Positions 7,795 to 15,569 of a stretch of DNA of 64,000 bases are shown here, in pieces. The notes under the pieces were generated by a model that made no database searches, was not told the origin of the DNA, and worked only from the letters and a program-made list of their open reading frames with translations. The position numbers were made by a program, and so were the translations under genes. Each line of letters begins with the position of its first letter. The stretch's first letter is position 1. Source of the DNA: AWTP1-13 sp963797005 (GTDB taxonomy: Bacteria; Pseudomonadota; Alphaproteobacteria; Rhizobiales; Hyphomicrobiaceae); NCBI GenBank assembly GCA_963797005.1, contig CAWCOF010000003.1:1-64000 (forward strand), in the 5' to 3' direction.

Positions 7795-8455
7795 ATGCGT
7801 GTGTGGAGCATCGTTCAGCCAGAAGGGCGGGAGCGGGAAGACGACGCTCGCCCTGCACCTGGCGATCGCGGCCGCCAAGGACATCAAGGTCCTGGTGATC
7901 GACCTCGATCCGCAGCAGTCGGCCGAGCGGTGGCACGCGGTGAGGCAGCGCGCGACCGGCAGCAAGGACGACCCGAGCATCGCCGCGGGGCCCTATCAGA
8001 AGCTGCCCGAGATGCTCAAGGCCGCGCGCAAGCTCGGCGCCCAGCTGGTGCTGATCGACACGCCCCCCAAGCTCGACAAGGCGATCATCCCCGCGCTGGC
8101 GGCGGCGACGATGGTGCTGGTGCCGCTGAAGAGCTCCATTCTCGATCTGCAGGCCCTGGAGGACAGTGCGGACGTCATCAATCTCGCCAAGGCGCGAGCC
8201 AAGTCGGTCGTCATCTTGAATGCCTTGCCCGCGGGCAAGACCAGGGAACCCGCCATCCGGGAGAGCCTGCGCCACGCGAGCCGGCTCAAGCTGGAGGTCG
8301 CGCCCGCGCAGCTGAGCGAGCTGGCAGCCTTCAGCCAGGGCCTGAAAAGCGGGCGCGGCGTCACGGAGACCGAGAAGCATGGCACGGCGGCGAAAGAAAT
8401 CACCGCGCTCTACGCGGCGCTCCGGGAACGCGACGGCGAGCGCGCGAGGGCGTGA
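7795..8455 (+). CDS. ParA/MinD-type ATPase (one frameshift near N terminus)
   Basis: This is a cytoplasmic Walker-type partition ATPase of the short, orphan ParA group used to place plasmids or protein cargo over the nucleoid. The deviant Walker A box K-G-G-S-G-K-T-T, Walker A' V-I-D-L-D-P-Q-Q-S and Walker B L-V-L-I-D-T-P-P are all present. The reading frame starts cleanly at ATG 7795 (M-R-V-W-S-I-V-Q), but an extra C at about 7820 (CAG-C-CAG) shifts it just before the P-loop. Repair gives 219 residues, a typical length, with no N-terminal DNA-binding domain. It is followed after one base by the ribbon-helix-helix gene and then by the caspase-like gene. Chromosomal, not plasmid, context suggests protein-cargo positioning. 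Confidence 0.88.
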
Positions 8456-8456
8456 C

Positions 8457-8771
8457 ATGGGGCTCAACGCGTCATCGCTGACCGACGCGATCAAGGCCGC
8501 TGCCGGCCGGTTGCCGCCAGCGCGGCGAGGCAAGCCGCCGCGGCGCCCGGATAGCTCCCTCACCGATGCGGTCAGAACCGTCGGAAGGCGCAAGCGCAAT
8601 CCGCCGGCAACGCGGGCGGGCCGCCGGGGCATCCTCATCTACTTCGATCAGGAGGTGGCTGCCGCCATTCGACGTGTGGCGTCAGATTACGACGCCACCA
8701 ACCAGGAGCTCGGCGAAATGGCCTTCAAGTTCCTGTTCGAGAAATTCGGAGAGCCGTGGCCGGGTCAGTAA
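8457..8771 (+). CDS. Small ribbon-helix-helix-like protein with repeated SLTDA motif
   Basis: The gene encodes 104 residues. The C-terminal part (about 57-97, starting R-G-I-L-I-Y-F-D-Q-E-V) has one strand followed by two helices, as in ribbon-helix-helix DNA-binding proteins, and would dimerise. The long basic N-terminal part carries a motif twice: S-S-L-T-D-A-I-K-A-A-A-G-R (6-18) and S-S-L-T-D-A-V-R-T-V-G-R-R (33-45). The same motif opens the next protein. The ATG follows the ParA stop after one base, so the two are surely co-translated. By position it is the likely ParA partner (ParB/ParG-like adaptor) and perhaps an autoregulator acting on the repeats at 7730-7768. Fold is fairly sure; role is inference. 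Confidence 0.75.
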   Translation: MGLNASSLTDAIKAAAGRLPPARRGKPPRRPDSSLTDAVRTVGRRKRNPPATRAGRRGILIYFDQEVAAAIRRVASDYDATNQELGEMAFKFLFEKFGEPWPGQ

Positions 8772-8828
8772 GCGCGTTGGCGCCGGAGCGGTGGGGGCTC
8801 GGGCATTCTGCGTAAGACGGGTTTGCGC

Positions 8829-10004
8829 ATGAGTGAGGAAACGTCACTGACCGATGCCATCAAGCTGGCCGCCGGGATCTCGCTGACCAGTGAGATGAAG
8901 CGTGTCGCCGGCCGGCTGCGCGACGATGGACGCGATATCGAGGGCGACGCGGGGTATGGGCGCGCCGGGTGGGCGAATAGGCTCTTCGCGGGCTGCGCCA
9001 GGTTTGCCGCTGGTGCGATCCTGGCGGCCGCCTTGCTCCTGTTTCCAACCACCATGCTCGACGCCGAATGGCCCGTGCGCGGTGTCAGTGGCGCGCCGCC
9101 CGGCATGCCGCGCCGCGTCGCCCTCGTCGTCGGCAACGCGGCGTATCGGTACACGCCCGCATTGACCAATCCCCGCAACGACGCCAGCGACATGGGCGCC
9201 GCCCTGAAGAAGCTCGGCTTCCTGGTGATCGAGGCGTTCGACCTCGACAAGGCGGCGTTCGACAAGACCATTCGCCAGTTCGCGGCCGCCCTCGAAGGCG
9301 CCGACGCCGGCGTGCTGTTCTATGCCGGGCACGGCTTGCAGGTGTCGGGCCTCAACTACCTCGTGCCTGTCGATGCCCAGCTCACCTCGCCGGCGGCCCT
9401 GGAGTTCGAGATGGTGCGCCTCGATGTCGTCCAGCAGATGATGGAGAGCGAGGCAAAGACCAGCATCCTCTTTTTCGATGCCTGTCGCGACAACCCGCTC
9501 TCGCGCGCGCTTGCCCGGACCATGAAGACGCGGTCGGCGGAGATCGGGCGGGGGCTGGCCCCGATCGAAGGAGGCGTGAACACGCTTGTGAGCTTCTCGA
9601 CCCAGCCGGGCAATGTCGCGCTCGACGGTGCGGGCCGCAACTCGCCGTTTTCAGGCGCGCTGGTGCGACATCTGGCGCCCTCTTCCGACGATCTCGGCAC
9701 GATCCTGATCGCCGTGCGCAACGACGTGGTGAAGCAAACAGATCGCCGGCAGGTGCCGTGGGAGCATTCGGCGCTGACGGAGCGGTTCTACTTCCATCCC
9801 GGCGCCCCGTCGCGCGCGCAGCCGCCCCGGGCGGAGCTCAGGCTGAGCGAAGTCGCCGAGGCCTGGCAGGCCGTGAAGGATACCGCCAACGTCGGCGCGC
9901 TCGAGGCGTTCCGTGCGCGCTACAAGGACAGCTTCTTTGCCGAGCTGGCGCGCGTGCGGATAAGGGAAGTGGAGGCGGATGCGGGGATGCCGGCCCGGCC
10001 GTAA
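8829..10004 (+). CDS. Membrane-anchored caspase-fold (peptidase C14) protein
   Basis: The gene encodes 391 residues. Residues 5-17 (T-S-L-T-D-A-I-K-L-A-A-G-I) repeat the motif of the preceding protein, with a second half-copy S-L-T-S-E-M-K-R-V-A-G-R at 18-29. A hydrophobic segment (about 51-75) would anchor it in the inner membrane. A caspase-like domain follows (about 95-330), with R-V-A-L-V-V-G-N-A-A-Y, catalytic His in F-Y-A-G-H-G (H168) and catalytic Cys in F-F-D-A-C-R-D-N-P (C219). Both dyad residues are present. The topology predicts a cytoplasmic tail and a periplasmic protease. ATG 8829 is preferred over an upstream TTG. Being in a ParA operon with a shared tail motif suggests its position in the cell is controlled by the ATPase; that is inference. 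Confidence 0.87.
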   Translation: MSEETSLTDAIKLAAGISLTSEMKRVAGRLRDDGRDIEGDAGYGRAGWANRLFAGCARFAAGAILAAALLLFPTTMLDAEWPVRGVSGAPPGMPRRVALVVGNAAYRYTPALTNPRNDASDMGAALKKLGFLVIEAFDLDKAAFDKTIRQFAAALEGADAGVLFYAGHGLQVSGLNYLVPVDAQLTSPAALEFEMVRLDVVQQMMESEAKTSILFFDACRDNPLSRALARTMKTRSAEIGRGLAPIEGGVNTLVSFSTQPGNVALDGAGRNSPFSGALVRHLAPSSDDLGTILIAVRNDVVKQTDRRQVPWEHSALTERFYFHPGAPSRAQPPRAELRLSEVAEAWQAVKDTANVGALEAFRARYKDSFFAELARVRIREVEADAGMPARP

Positions 10005-10029
10005 CCCGGACGCCGTCGCGCCTTGGAAT

Positions 10030-10120
10030 GATGCGGATGGGGAGCGCAAGGGGATGCTTGCGTGGATCCCCGGCCTCCGGCGGCCGCGCCGGTGGCGCGG
10101 CGCCTGCCGGGGATGACGTT
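10030..10120. repeat. Dispersed palindromic intergenic repeat
   Basis: The sequence runs GATGCGGATGGGGAGCGC through GGATCCCCGGCCTCCGGCGG, GCGCCGGTGGCGCGGCGCC and TGCCGGGGATGACG. The CCCCGG-C / G-CCGGGG ends and the inner GCGCC/GGCGC pairs fold back on each other. GGATCCCCGG-to-CCGGGGATGACG is the pattern of a widespread alphaproteobacterial repeat. Confidence 0.55.
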
Positions 10121-10189
10121 CCTGGTCGGCGTTGTGCGCGCCCATATGCTACGTCATGGCCGCACTTGTCTGGCGAGGCCATCCAGCCA

Positions 10190-10268
10190 CAAGCGCGTCG
10201 GCGCAAGTCTCGAGGATGGATGGCCGGGACACTCGGGACAAGCCCGAGGGCAGGCTGCCCGGCCATGA
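10190..10268. repeat. Dispersed repeat GGCCGGGAC...CGGCCATGAC with nested CTCGGG hairpin
   Basis: The outer halves GATGGCCGGGACA and CCCGGCCATGACG pair with each other. Between them lies CTCGGG-ACAAG-CCCGAG followed by GGCAGGCTGCC. The CCCGAGGGCA part (10243-10252) matches the ends of the small inserts at 1124-1170 and 3750-3779. Confidence 0.55.
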
Positions 10269-10632
10269 CGTTGCACATTAACCGTGAGCGGATGATTTGT
10301 GCGGGACACTTATCCCCGGGGAATTGGGCGCGTGTATATCTGGGGTCACTTCGCTCCACCAAGGGGTCGCGTTCTAGAGGCGTCTTTGAGCGTGAGGGCG
10401 AAGGGCAGTGCCGGGCCGAGGTCAACGCAGACCGAGGCGCCGGGGCTCAGCGTCGCCGCCGGGTGGGATTCCCGGTCCCCGAGTGAGGTTGAACGCGACG
10501 ATCAGGCCAGAAACCCTGCGCGGGGCGGTGAATGGCATCGCCAAAAAAAATAGGAATGCGGTGCCCACCGCCCCGCAGCCCCTTGACTGAGCAAAGCCTC
10601 GAGCGGAATGCCGCTGCGAGGCAAAAAGTGTT

Positions 10633-10700
10633 GGGCAATAGGCAATAGGCAGTAGGCGGGCGCGTACGCCTATTCCCGATTGCCTATTGCCTACTGCCTG
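10633..10700. repeat. Inverted repeat built from AATAGGC units
   Basis: The left arm is GGCAATAGGCAATAGGC then AGTAGGC. The right arm is CGATTGCCTATTGCC then TACTGCC, so the arms pair over more than 20 bases around the GGGCGCGTACGCC centre. It ends about 50 bp before the deacetylase start and could be a strong hairpin in the transcript leader. Confidence 0.65.
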
Positions 10701-10747
10701 GCCTAGATGGCGTTCATACCCCGCCCCGCAGCGATCGGCCTTCTGCA

Positions 10748-11782
10748 ATGACCACGCTTCTCATCACGCATCCCGTCTTCGTCGAGCACGACACGGGGCT
10801 CGGCCATCCAGAGCGGCCCGACCGCATGCGCGCCATCGACAAGGTGCTCTCCCACGAGCTGTTCAACGGCCTGAAGCGCGAGGAGGCGCCGCTGCGCGAG
10901 GACGTGGAGGAGATGATCGCGCTCGCCCACCCGCAGTCCTACATCGACTGGGTCAAGGCCCAGCGCCCGGCTGAAGGGCAGCCGCCGGCGCATCTCGATC
11001 CCGATACGCTCCTGTCGTCGACGTCGTGGGAGCCGGCGCTGCGCGCGGTGGGCGCCGGGCTCGCCGCCGTCGACCGGGTGATGGACAAGAGCTCCGGCAT
11101 CGCCAACGTCTTTGCCCAGGTGCGCCCCTGCGGGCACCATGCCGAGGTCGAGCGGGCGATGGGCTTCTGCATCTTCAACAACATCGCCATCGCCGGCCTC
11201 TATGCGCGCAAGAAGTACGGCTGCGAGCGCATCGCCGTGGTCGACTTCGACGTCCATCACGGCAACGGCACCCAGGACATCTTCTGGTCGGACGGGACCT
11301 GTTCTTCGCCTCCACCCACCAGATGCCGCTCTATCCCGGCACCGGCGCGCTGTCGGAGACGGGCGTCGGCAACATCTGGAACGCGCCGCTCAGGCCCGGC
11401 GACGGCGGCGACCCATTCAAGGAGGCCTTCAACGAGCGGATACTCCCAACGCTTGCGCAACTTCGGGCCCGACATCGTGCTGATTTCGGCCGGCTTCGAC
11501 GCCCACAAGGATGATCCACTGGCAAATCTGCAACTGACGGAGCCGGATTTCGCCTGGGCCACGGCCAAGGTCGCGGAGATCGCCGCCAAGCACGCCGAGG
11601 GGCGGGTGGTCTCGATGCTGGAAGGGGGCTACAACCTCACCGCTCTCGCGCGCTCGGTTGGCGTGCACGTCAGGGCGCTGATGCAGGCCGGCGTCGTAAC
11701 AGGCCCCAGCGGGACAGTTAAAGGATGGCGGACAACGCAACGGGCAAGCCTGCCGCGAAGCACGCCGACATCAAGGACATGA
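10748..11782 (+). CDS. Histone-deacetylase-family protein (two frameshifts)
   Basis: This is a zinc-dependent deacetylase of the HDAC/acetylpolyamine amidohydrolase family, acting on acetyl-lysine-like or acetylpolyamine substrates in the cytoplasm. Landmarks are H-P-E-R-P-D-R-M near residue 20, the paired His of R-P-C-G-H-H-A-E, the metal-site segment V-V-D-F-D-V-H-H-G-N-G-T, S-A-G-F-D-A-H, and L-E-G-G-Y-N. One base seems missing near 11296 (GACGGG-ACCTG, where S-D-G-D-L-F-F-A-S is expected) and one seems added near 11453. The two cancel and the total is about 344 residues. The frame runs 58 bp into xseB, so the last 30 residues may be wrong. Deacetylase-xseB-dxs is a conserved order in related bacteria. 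Confidence 0.88.
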   Translation: MTTLLITHPVFVEHDTGLGHPERPDRMRAIDKVLSHELFNGLKREEAPLREDVEEMIALAHPQSYIDWVKAQRPAEGQPPAHLDPDTLLSSTSWEPALRAVGAGLAAVDRVMDKSSGIANVFAQVRPCGHHAEVERAMGFCIFNNIAIAGLYARKKYGCERIAVVDFDVHHGNGTQDIFWSDGTCSSPPPTRCRSIPAPARCRRRASATSGTRRSGPATAATHSRRPSTSGYSQRLRNFGPDIVLISAGFDAHKDDPLANLQLTEPDFAWATAKVAEIAAKHAEGRVVSMLEGGYNLTALARSVGVHVRALMQAGVVTGPSGTVKGWRTTQRASLPRSTPTSRT

Positions 11783-12000
11783 GCTTCGAGAAGGCGCTCA
11801 AGGAGCTGGAGAGCATCGTCGGCCGGCTGGAGCGGGGCGACGTGGAGCTCGAGGAGAGCATCAACATCTACGAGCGCGGCGAGGCGCTGCGCGAGCACTG
11901 CGACCGGCTCCTGAAGCAGGCCGAGGCCAAGGTGGAGAAGCTGACCTTCAACCCCGCGGGCGAGCCCGCCGGCACCGCGCCCCTCGAGCCCCAGGAGTAA
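11725..12000 (+). CDS. xseB: Exodeoxyribonuclease VII small subunit
   Basis: The gene encodes 91 residues. The diagnostic region is M-S-F-E-K-A-L-K-E-L-E-S-I-V (19-32), G-D-V-E-L-E-E-S-I-N-I-Y-E-R-G (about 38-52) and a helix through the Cys-containing C-D-R-L-L-K-Q-A-E-A-K-V-E. The small subunit coils along the XseA large subunit to make the single-strand-specific exonuclease. No xseA is in this window, which is usual because the two are often unlinked. It lies immediately upstream of dxs, a conserved pairing. Confidence 0.95.
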   Translation: MADNATGKPAAKHADIKDMSFEKALKELESIVGRLERGDVELEESINIYERGEALREHCDRLLKQAEAKVEKLTFNPAGEPAGTAPLEPQE

Positions 12001-12131
12001 AGGGCGCCGAAAGTCGCATCCGAGGCACGGCATCCTTCCGGTCGACCTGAGCCGATCCGGTACTATAATCCCTGCTTGGCGTCCGGGTCGGCCGGGCGAC
12101 TGCGGGCGGCGACTGGCGCCGTGGAACGAAC

Positions 12132-14055
12132 ATGGATACTGCGTCGAAGACGCCGCTGCTCGATCAGGTGAACACCCCGCAGGACCTGCGCCGCCTGCCG
12201 GAGAAGAGCCTGCACCAGCTCGCCGACGAGCTGCGCCGGGAGACGATCGATGCCGTCGCCGTCACGGGCGGGCATCTGGGCGCCGGGCCTGGGCGTCGTC
12301 GAGCTGACCGTGGCGCTGCATCGCGTGTTCGATACGCCGCGCGACCGGCTGATCTGGGACGTCGGCCACCAGGCCTACCCGCACAAGATCCTGACCGGCC
12401 GGCGCGACCGCATCCGCACCCTGCGCCAGGGCGGTGGGCTGTCCGGCTTCACCCGGCGCGCGGAGAGCGAGTACGACGCCTTCGGCGCGGCGCATTCCTC
12501 GACCTCGATCTCGGCCGGTCTCGGCATGGCGGTCGCCCGCGACCTCGCCGGCGGCACGCACAACGTCGTGTGCGTGATCGGCGACGGCGCCATGAGCGCA
12601 GGCATGGCCTACGAGGCCATGAACAATGCGGGCGCGCGCAACGAGCGGCTGATCGTCATCCTCAACGACAACGACATGTCGATCGCCCCGCCGGTCGGCG
12701 CGCTCTCGACGTACCTGGCCAGGATCTCCTCGAGCGGCACCTACCTGCACTTGCGCGACATCGCCAAGCAGCTTGCCAAGCGGCTGCCGAAATACTGGGA
12801 GCGCCGCGCCGCGCTCGCCGAGGAGATGACGCGCACCTACTGGACCGGCGGCACGCTGTTCGAGGAGCTCGGCTTTTATTATGTCGGGCCGATCGACGGC
12901 CACGATCTCAGCGGGCTTCTGCACGTCTTGGGCAACGTGCGCGACGCGCGGCAGGGCCCGATCCTGGTGCACGTGGTGACGAAGAAGGGGAAAGGCTACC
13001 CGCCGGCCGAGGCCTCCGACGACAAGTATCACGGCGTCAACCGCTTCAACGTGATCACGGGCGCGCAGGTCAAGCCCAAGCCCAACGCGCCGAGCTACAC
13101 GCGCATCTTCGCCGAAAGCCTGGTCGCCGAGGCGAGGAAGGACGACAGGATCGTTGCCATCACGGCGGCGATGCCGTCAGGGACGGGCCTCGACCTTTTC
13201 GCGCGCGAGTTTCCCCAGCGCACCTTCGATGTCGGCATCGCCGAGCAGCACGGCGTGACGTTTGCCGCCGGTCTCGCCGCGGAGGGCTTCAAGCCGTTCG
13301 CCGCGATCTATTCGACCTTCCTGCAGCGCGCCTACGATCAGGTCGTTCACGACGTGGCGATCCAGCGGCTGCCCGTTCGGTTTGCGCTCGATCGCGCGGG
13401 CCTCGTCGGCGCGGACGGGCCGACGCATGCGGGCGCGTTCGACATCGCCTACCTCGGCTGTCTGCCGGGCTTCGTGCTGATGGCGGCCGCCGACGAGGCG
13501 GAGCTCAAGCACATGGTGGCGACTGCCGCCGCCATAGACGACCGGCCGTCGGCCCTGCGCTACCCGCGCGGGGAAGGCACCGGCGTGGAGCTGCCGGCGG
13601 AAGGGAAGTTGCTCGAGATCGGCAAGGGGCGGATCGTGCGCGAGGGCTCGGCGGTGGCGCTGCTGTCGTTCGGCACGCGGCTCAAGGAGTGCCTGCTCGC
13701 GGCGGACCAGCTGGCGGGGTTCGGCCTGTCGACCACGGTGGCCGATGCCCGCTTCGCCAAGCCGCTCGACCACGACCTGGTGCGCCGGCTTGCCGAGAAC
13801 CATGAGGTGCTCATTACGATCGAGGAGGGCACGGTCGGCGGATTCGGCTCCTTCGTCCTGCAGCATCTTTCCGGCGAGGGTTTGCTCGACCGGGGACTGA
13901 AGATCAGGCAGATGGTGCTGCCGGACATCTTCCTCGATCACGACAAGCCCGAGAAGATGTACGCGCAGGCAGGCCTCGACGCGCGCGGCATCGTCGCCAC
14001 CGTGTTGACGGCGCTCGGGCGCGAGGAGACCGGCGGGCGCGCCGAGCGCGCCTGA
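12132..14055 (+). CDS. dxs: 1-deoxy-D-xylulose-5-phosphate synthase (one frameshift)
   Basis: This thiamine-diphosphate enzyme condenses pyruvate and glyceraldehyde 3-phosphate to DXP, the first step of the MEP isoprenoid pathway and a source for thiamine and pyridoxal. Visible parts are D-V-G-H-Q-A-Y-P-H-K, the ThDP-binding G-D-G-A-M-S-A-G-M-A-Y-E-A-M-N-N-A-G, Y-V-G-P-I-D-G-H-D, and the pyrimidine-domain G-I-A-E-Q-H-G-V-T-F-A-A-G. The frame breaks near 12289: GGCGCCGGG is followed by one extra C before CTGGGCGTC. Without it the protein has 640 residues, exactly as expected. No second dxs is visible and the enzyme is normally essential, so the break is most likely a sequence error. Confidence 0.95.
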
Positions 14056-14207
14056 CGTTATCCACAAGCTGTCCACAGAAATCTTGCGCTCGGCTCGCGT
14101 ATGCTGACGAATCGTGGTTGCCGGCTGCCCGCCGCGCGCTTAACCGTTGACGTGTCCCTAGACGACTTTCCTGCCTGCTCTCGTATCCCCCATCTGGCAG
14201 CAGGAGA

Positions 14208-14239
14208 AAGCCCTGGCGATCGGCGCCGGGGCTTTTTTT
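14208..14239 (+). terminator. Rho-independent terminator after dxs
   Basis: Stem AAGCCCTGGCG pairs with CGCCGGGGCTT (one G-U) around ATCGG, and the stem is followed by a T run. It lies between dxs and the convergent DUF4399 gene. The A-rich left side is short, so it mainly serves the plus strand. Confidence 0.85.
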
Positions 14240-14259
14240 CGGCTTGCGGCGTCGAGAGA

Positions 14260-14685
14260 TCATTTCACCGTAATGGCGATGACCTCGCTCACGACCTTCG
14301 GGTTGTGAGGGATGTGGTTGTGGTCGCCGAGGACGAGCTGGAGCGTGTGCCGTCCGGGCGCCAGAGTGAGCTTCGTCTCGGTCTGACCCATGCCGAAGTG
14401 GCGGTGCTTGTCGTCCTGCGGGATCGGCGCCATATCGTCGGCAAGCTTGGTGTCGATCAGCAGATGATGATGGCCGGTATCTTTCTTCTCCACGCCGGCA
14501 GGTGCCACGCCCATGCCGGTGAGGCCGAACTTCACGGTCACGGGCCCCGAGATCTTGGCGCCGTTCTTCGGCGCGATGAAATAGACCTTGGCGCCTGCCG
14601 GTGCCGGCTGGCGGAAATCCTGGGCATACGCATTGGCAATGCAGGCGAGCGTGGCGCTCGCAGCAAGTATGGCAAGCTTACCCAT
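14260..14685 (-). CDS. Secreted DUF4399 protein
   Basis: The gene encodes 141 residues with a signal peptide (about 1-22, ending A-Y-A-Q). The mature part matches DUF4399: V-Y-F-I-A-P-K-N-G-A, V-K-F-G-L-x-G-M-G-V-A-P-A-G, T-G-H-H-H-L-L-I-D, H-F-G-M-G-Q-T-E-T, and L-P-G-like A-P-G-R-H-T-L-Q-L-V-L-G-D-H-N-H-I-P-H. The His-rich patches suggest metal binding; the function of the family is not established. AGGAGG lies upstream of ATG 14685. It converges on dxs. Confidence 0.88.
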   Translation of the reverse strand: MGKLAILAASATLACIANAYAQDFRQPAPAGAKVYFIAPKNGAKISGPVTVKFGLTGMGVAPAGVEKKDTGHHHLLIDTKLADDMAPIPQDDKHRHFGMGQTETKLTLAPGRHTLQLVLGDHNHIPHNPKVVSEVIAITVK

Positions 14686-14816
14686 CCTGGCTTCCTCCTG
14701 GTTGCCGACGGCGGCGCGCGGCAGTCCCCTACGGGTTCCGAGGCCTTAGCGGTCGGGATGGCGCCATCATATACTTTCTCCCATGACGAACGTCAGCACA
14801 CGCCGAGGCCGGAGCC

Positions 14817-15569
14817 ATGCCGCGGCCGCATGACAAGCAGCGCCTCGATCTGGCCCTGGTGGCGCGGGGCCTCGCCGCGACGCGTTCGCAGGCGCGAGAT
14901 CTGATTGTGCGCGGGGCGGTGATGGTCGGCGGCGCTGTTGCAGCCAAGGCCGGGATGGAAGTCGGCGAGACGGACAGCATCGCCCTTGCGGCCGGCGCTT
15001 CGCCCGGCGTGTCGCGCGGGGGCGTGAAGCTTGCGGCCGCACTGGATCACTTTGCCTTCGAGGTGGAGGGTGTTGTTGCCCTCGACGTCGGCGCCTCGAC
15101 GGGAGGCTTCACGCAAGTGCTGCTGAGGCGAGGGGCCGCGCGGGTCTATGCCGTCGACGTCGGGCATGGCCAGCTGCATCCAAGCCTTGCCGGCGATCCC
15201 CGTATCATATCGCGCGAGGGGTGCGACGCGCGCGGCCTCGACCGTGCCCTCGTCGCGGAGCCGATTGGCGCCCTGGTTGCCGACGTGAGCTTCATCTCGT
15301 TGAGGAAGGTGCTGCCCGCCGCCCTTGCCCTCGCCGGGCCCAGCGCGTGGCTCGTTGCACTGATCAAGCCGCAGTTCGAGGCCGGCCGGACCGCCGTTGG
15401 CAAGGGCGGTATCGTCCGCGATCCCGCGGCGCGCGAGCGGGCGGTCGAGGCCGTGAGCGCGTGGCTCGCCGGGCAGGCGGGCTGGCGTGTTCTGGGCGTG
15501 ATCCCGTCGCCGATCGTGGGCGGGTCGGGCAACACGGAGTTCCTGCTGGGAGCGATCCGTGAAAGCTGA
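14817..15569 (+). CDS. tlyA: TlyA-family rRNA methyltransferase
   Basis: The gene encodes 250 residues. An N-terminal S4 RNA-binding domain (about 8-65, R-L-D-L-A-L-V-A-R-G-L-A-x-T-R-S-Q-A) is followed by a FtsJ-like methyltransferase domain with V-A-L-D-V-G-A-S-T-G-G-F-T, V-Y-A-V-D-V-G-H-G-Q-L, and A-D-V-S-F-I-S-L. TlyA proteins 2'-O-methylate 16S and 23S rRNA cytidines and were once called hemolysins. The last 11 bases overlap the start of the next methyltransferase gene, so the two are co-translated. Confidence 0.93.
   Translation: MPRPHDKQRLDLALVARGLAATRSQARDLIVRGAVMVGGAVAAKAGMEVGETDSIALAAGASPGVSRGGVKLAAALDHFAFEVEGVVALDVGASTGGFTQVLLRRGAARVYAVDVGHGQLHPSLAGDPRIISREGCDARGLDRALVAEPIGALVADVSFISLRKVLPAALALAGPSAWLVALIKPQFEAGRTAVGKGGIVRDPAARERAVEAVSAWLAGQAGWRVLGVIPSPIVGGSGNTEFLLGAIRES

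Larger units (their letters stand above)
10005..10747. other. 743-bp gene-free, repeat-rich gap
   Basis: The stretch holds three separate intergenic repeats (10030-10120, 10190-10268, 10633-10700) and no convincing gene. Open frames here on either strand lack family features and ribosome sites. The part 10290-10560 has an A8 run at 10543-10550 followed by AATAGG, but I see no RNA gene in it. Confidence 0.5.

Noticed and set aside
10422..10748. Minus-strand frame of 108 codons upstream of the deacetylase
   Set aside because: It runs through the AATAGGC inverted repeat and has no family features.
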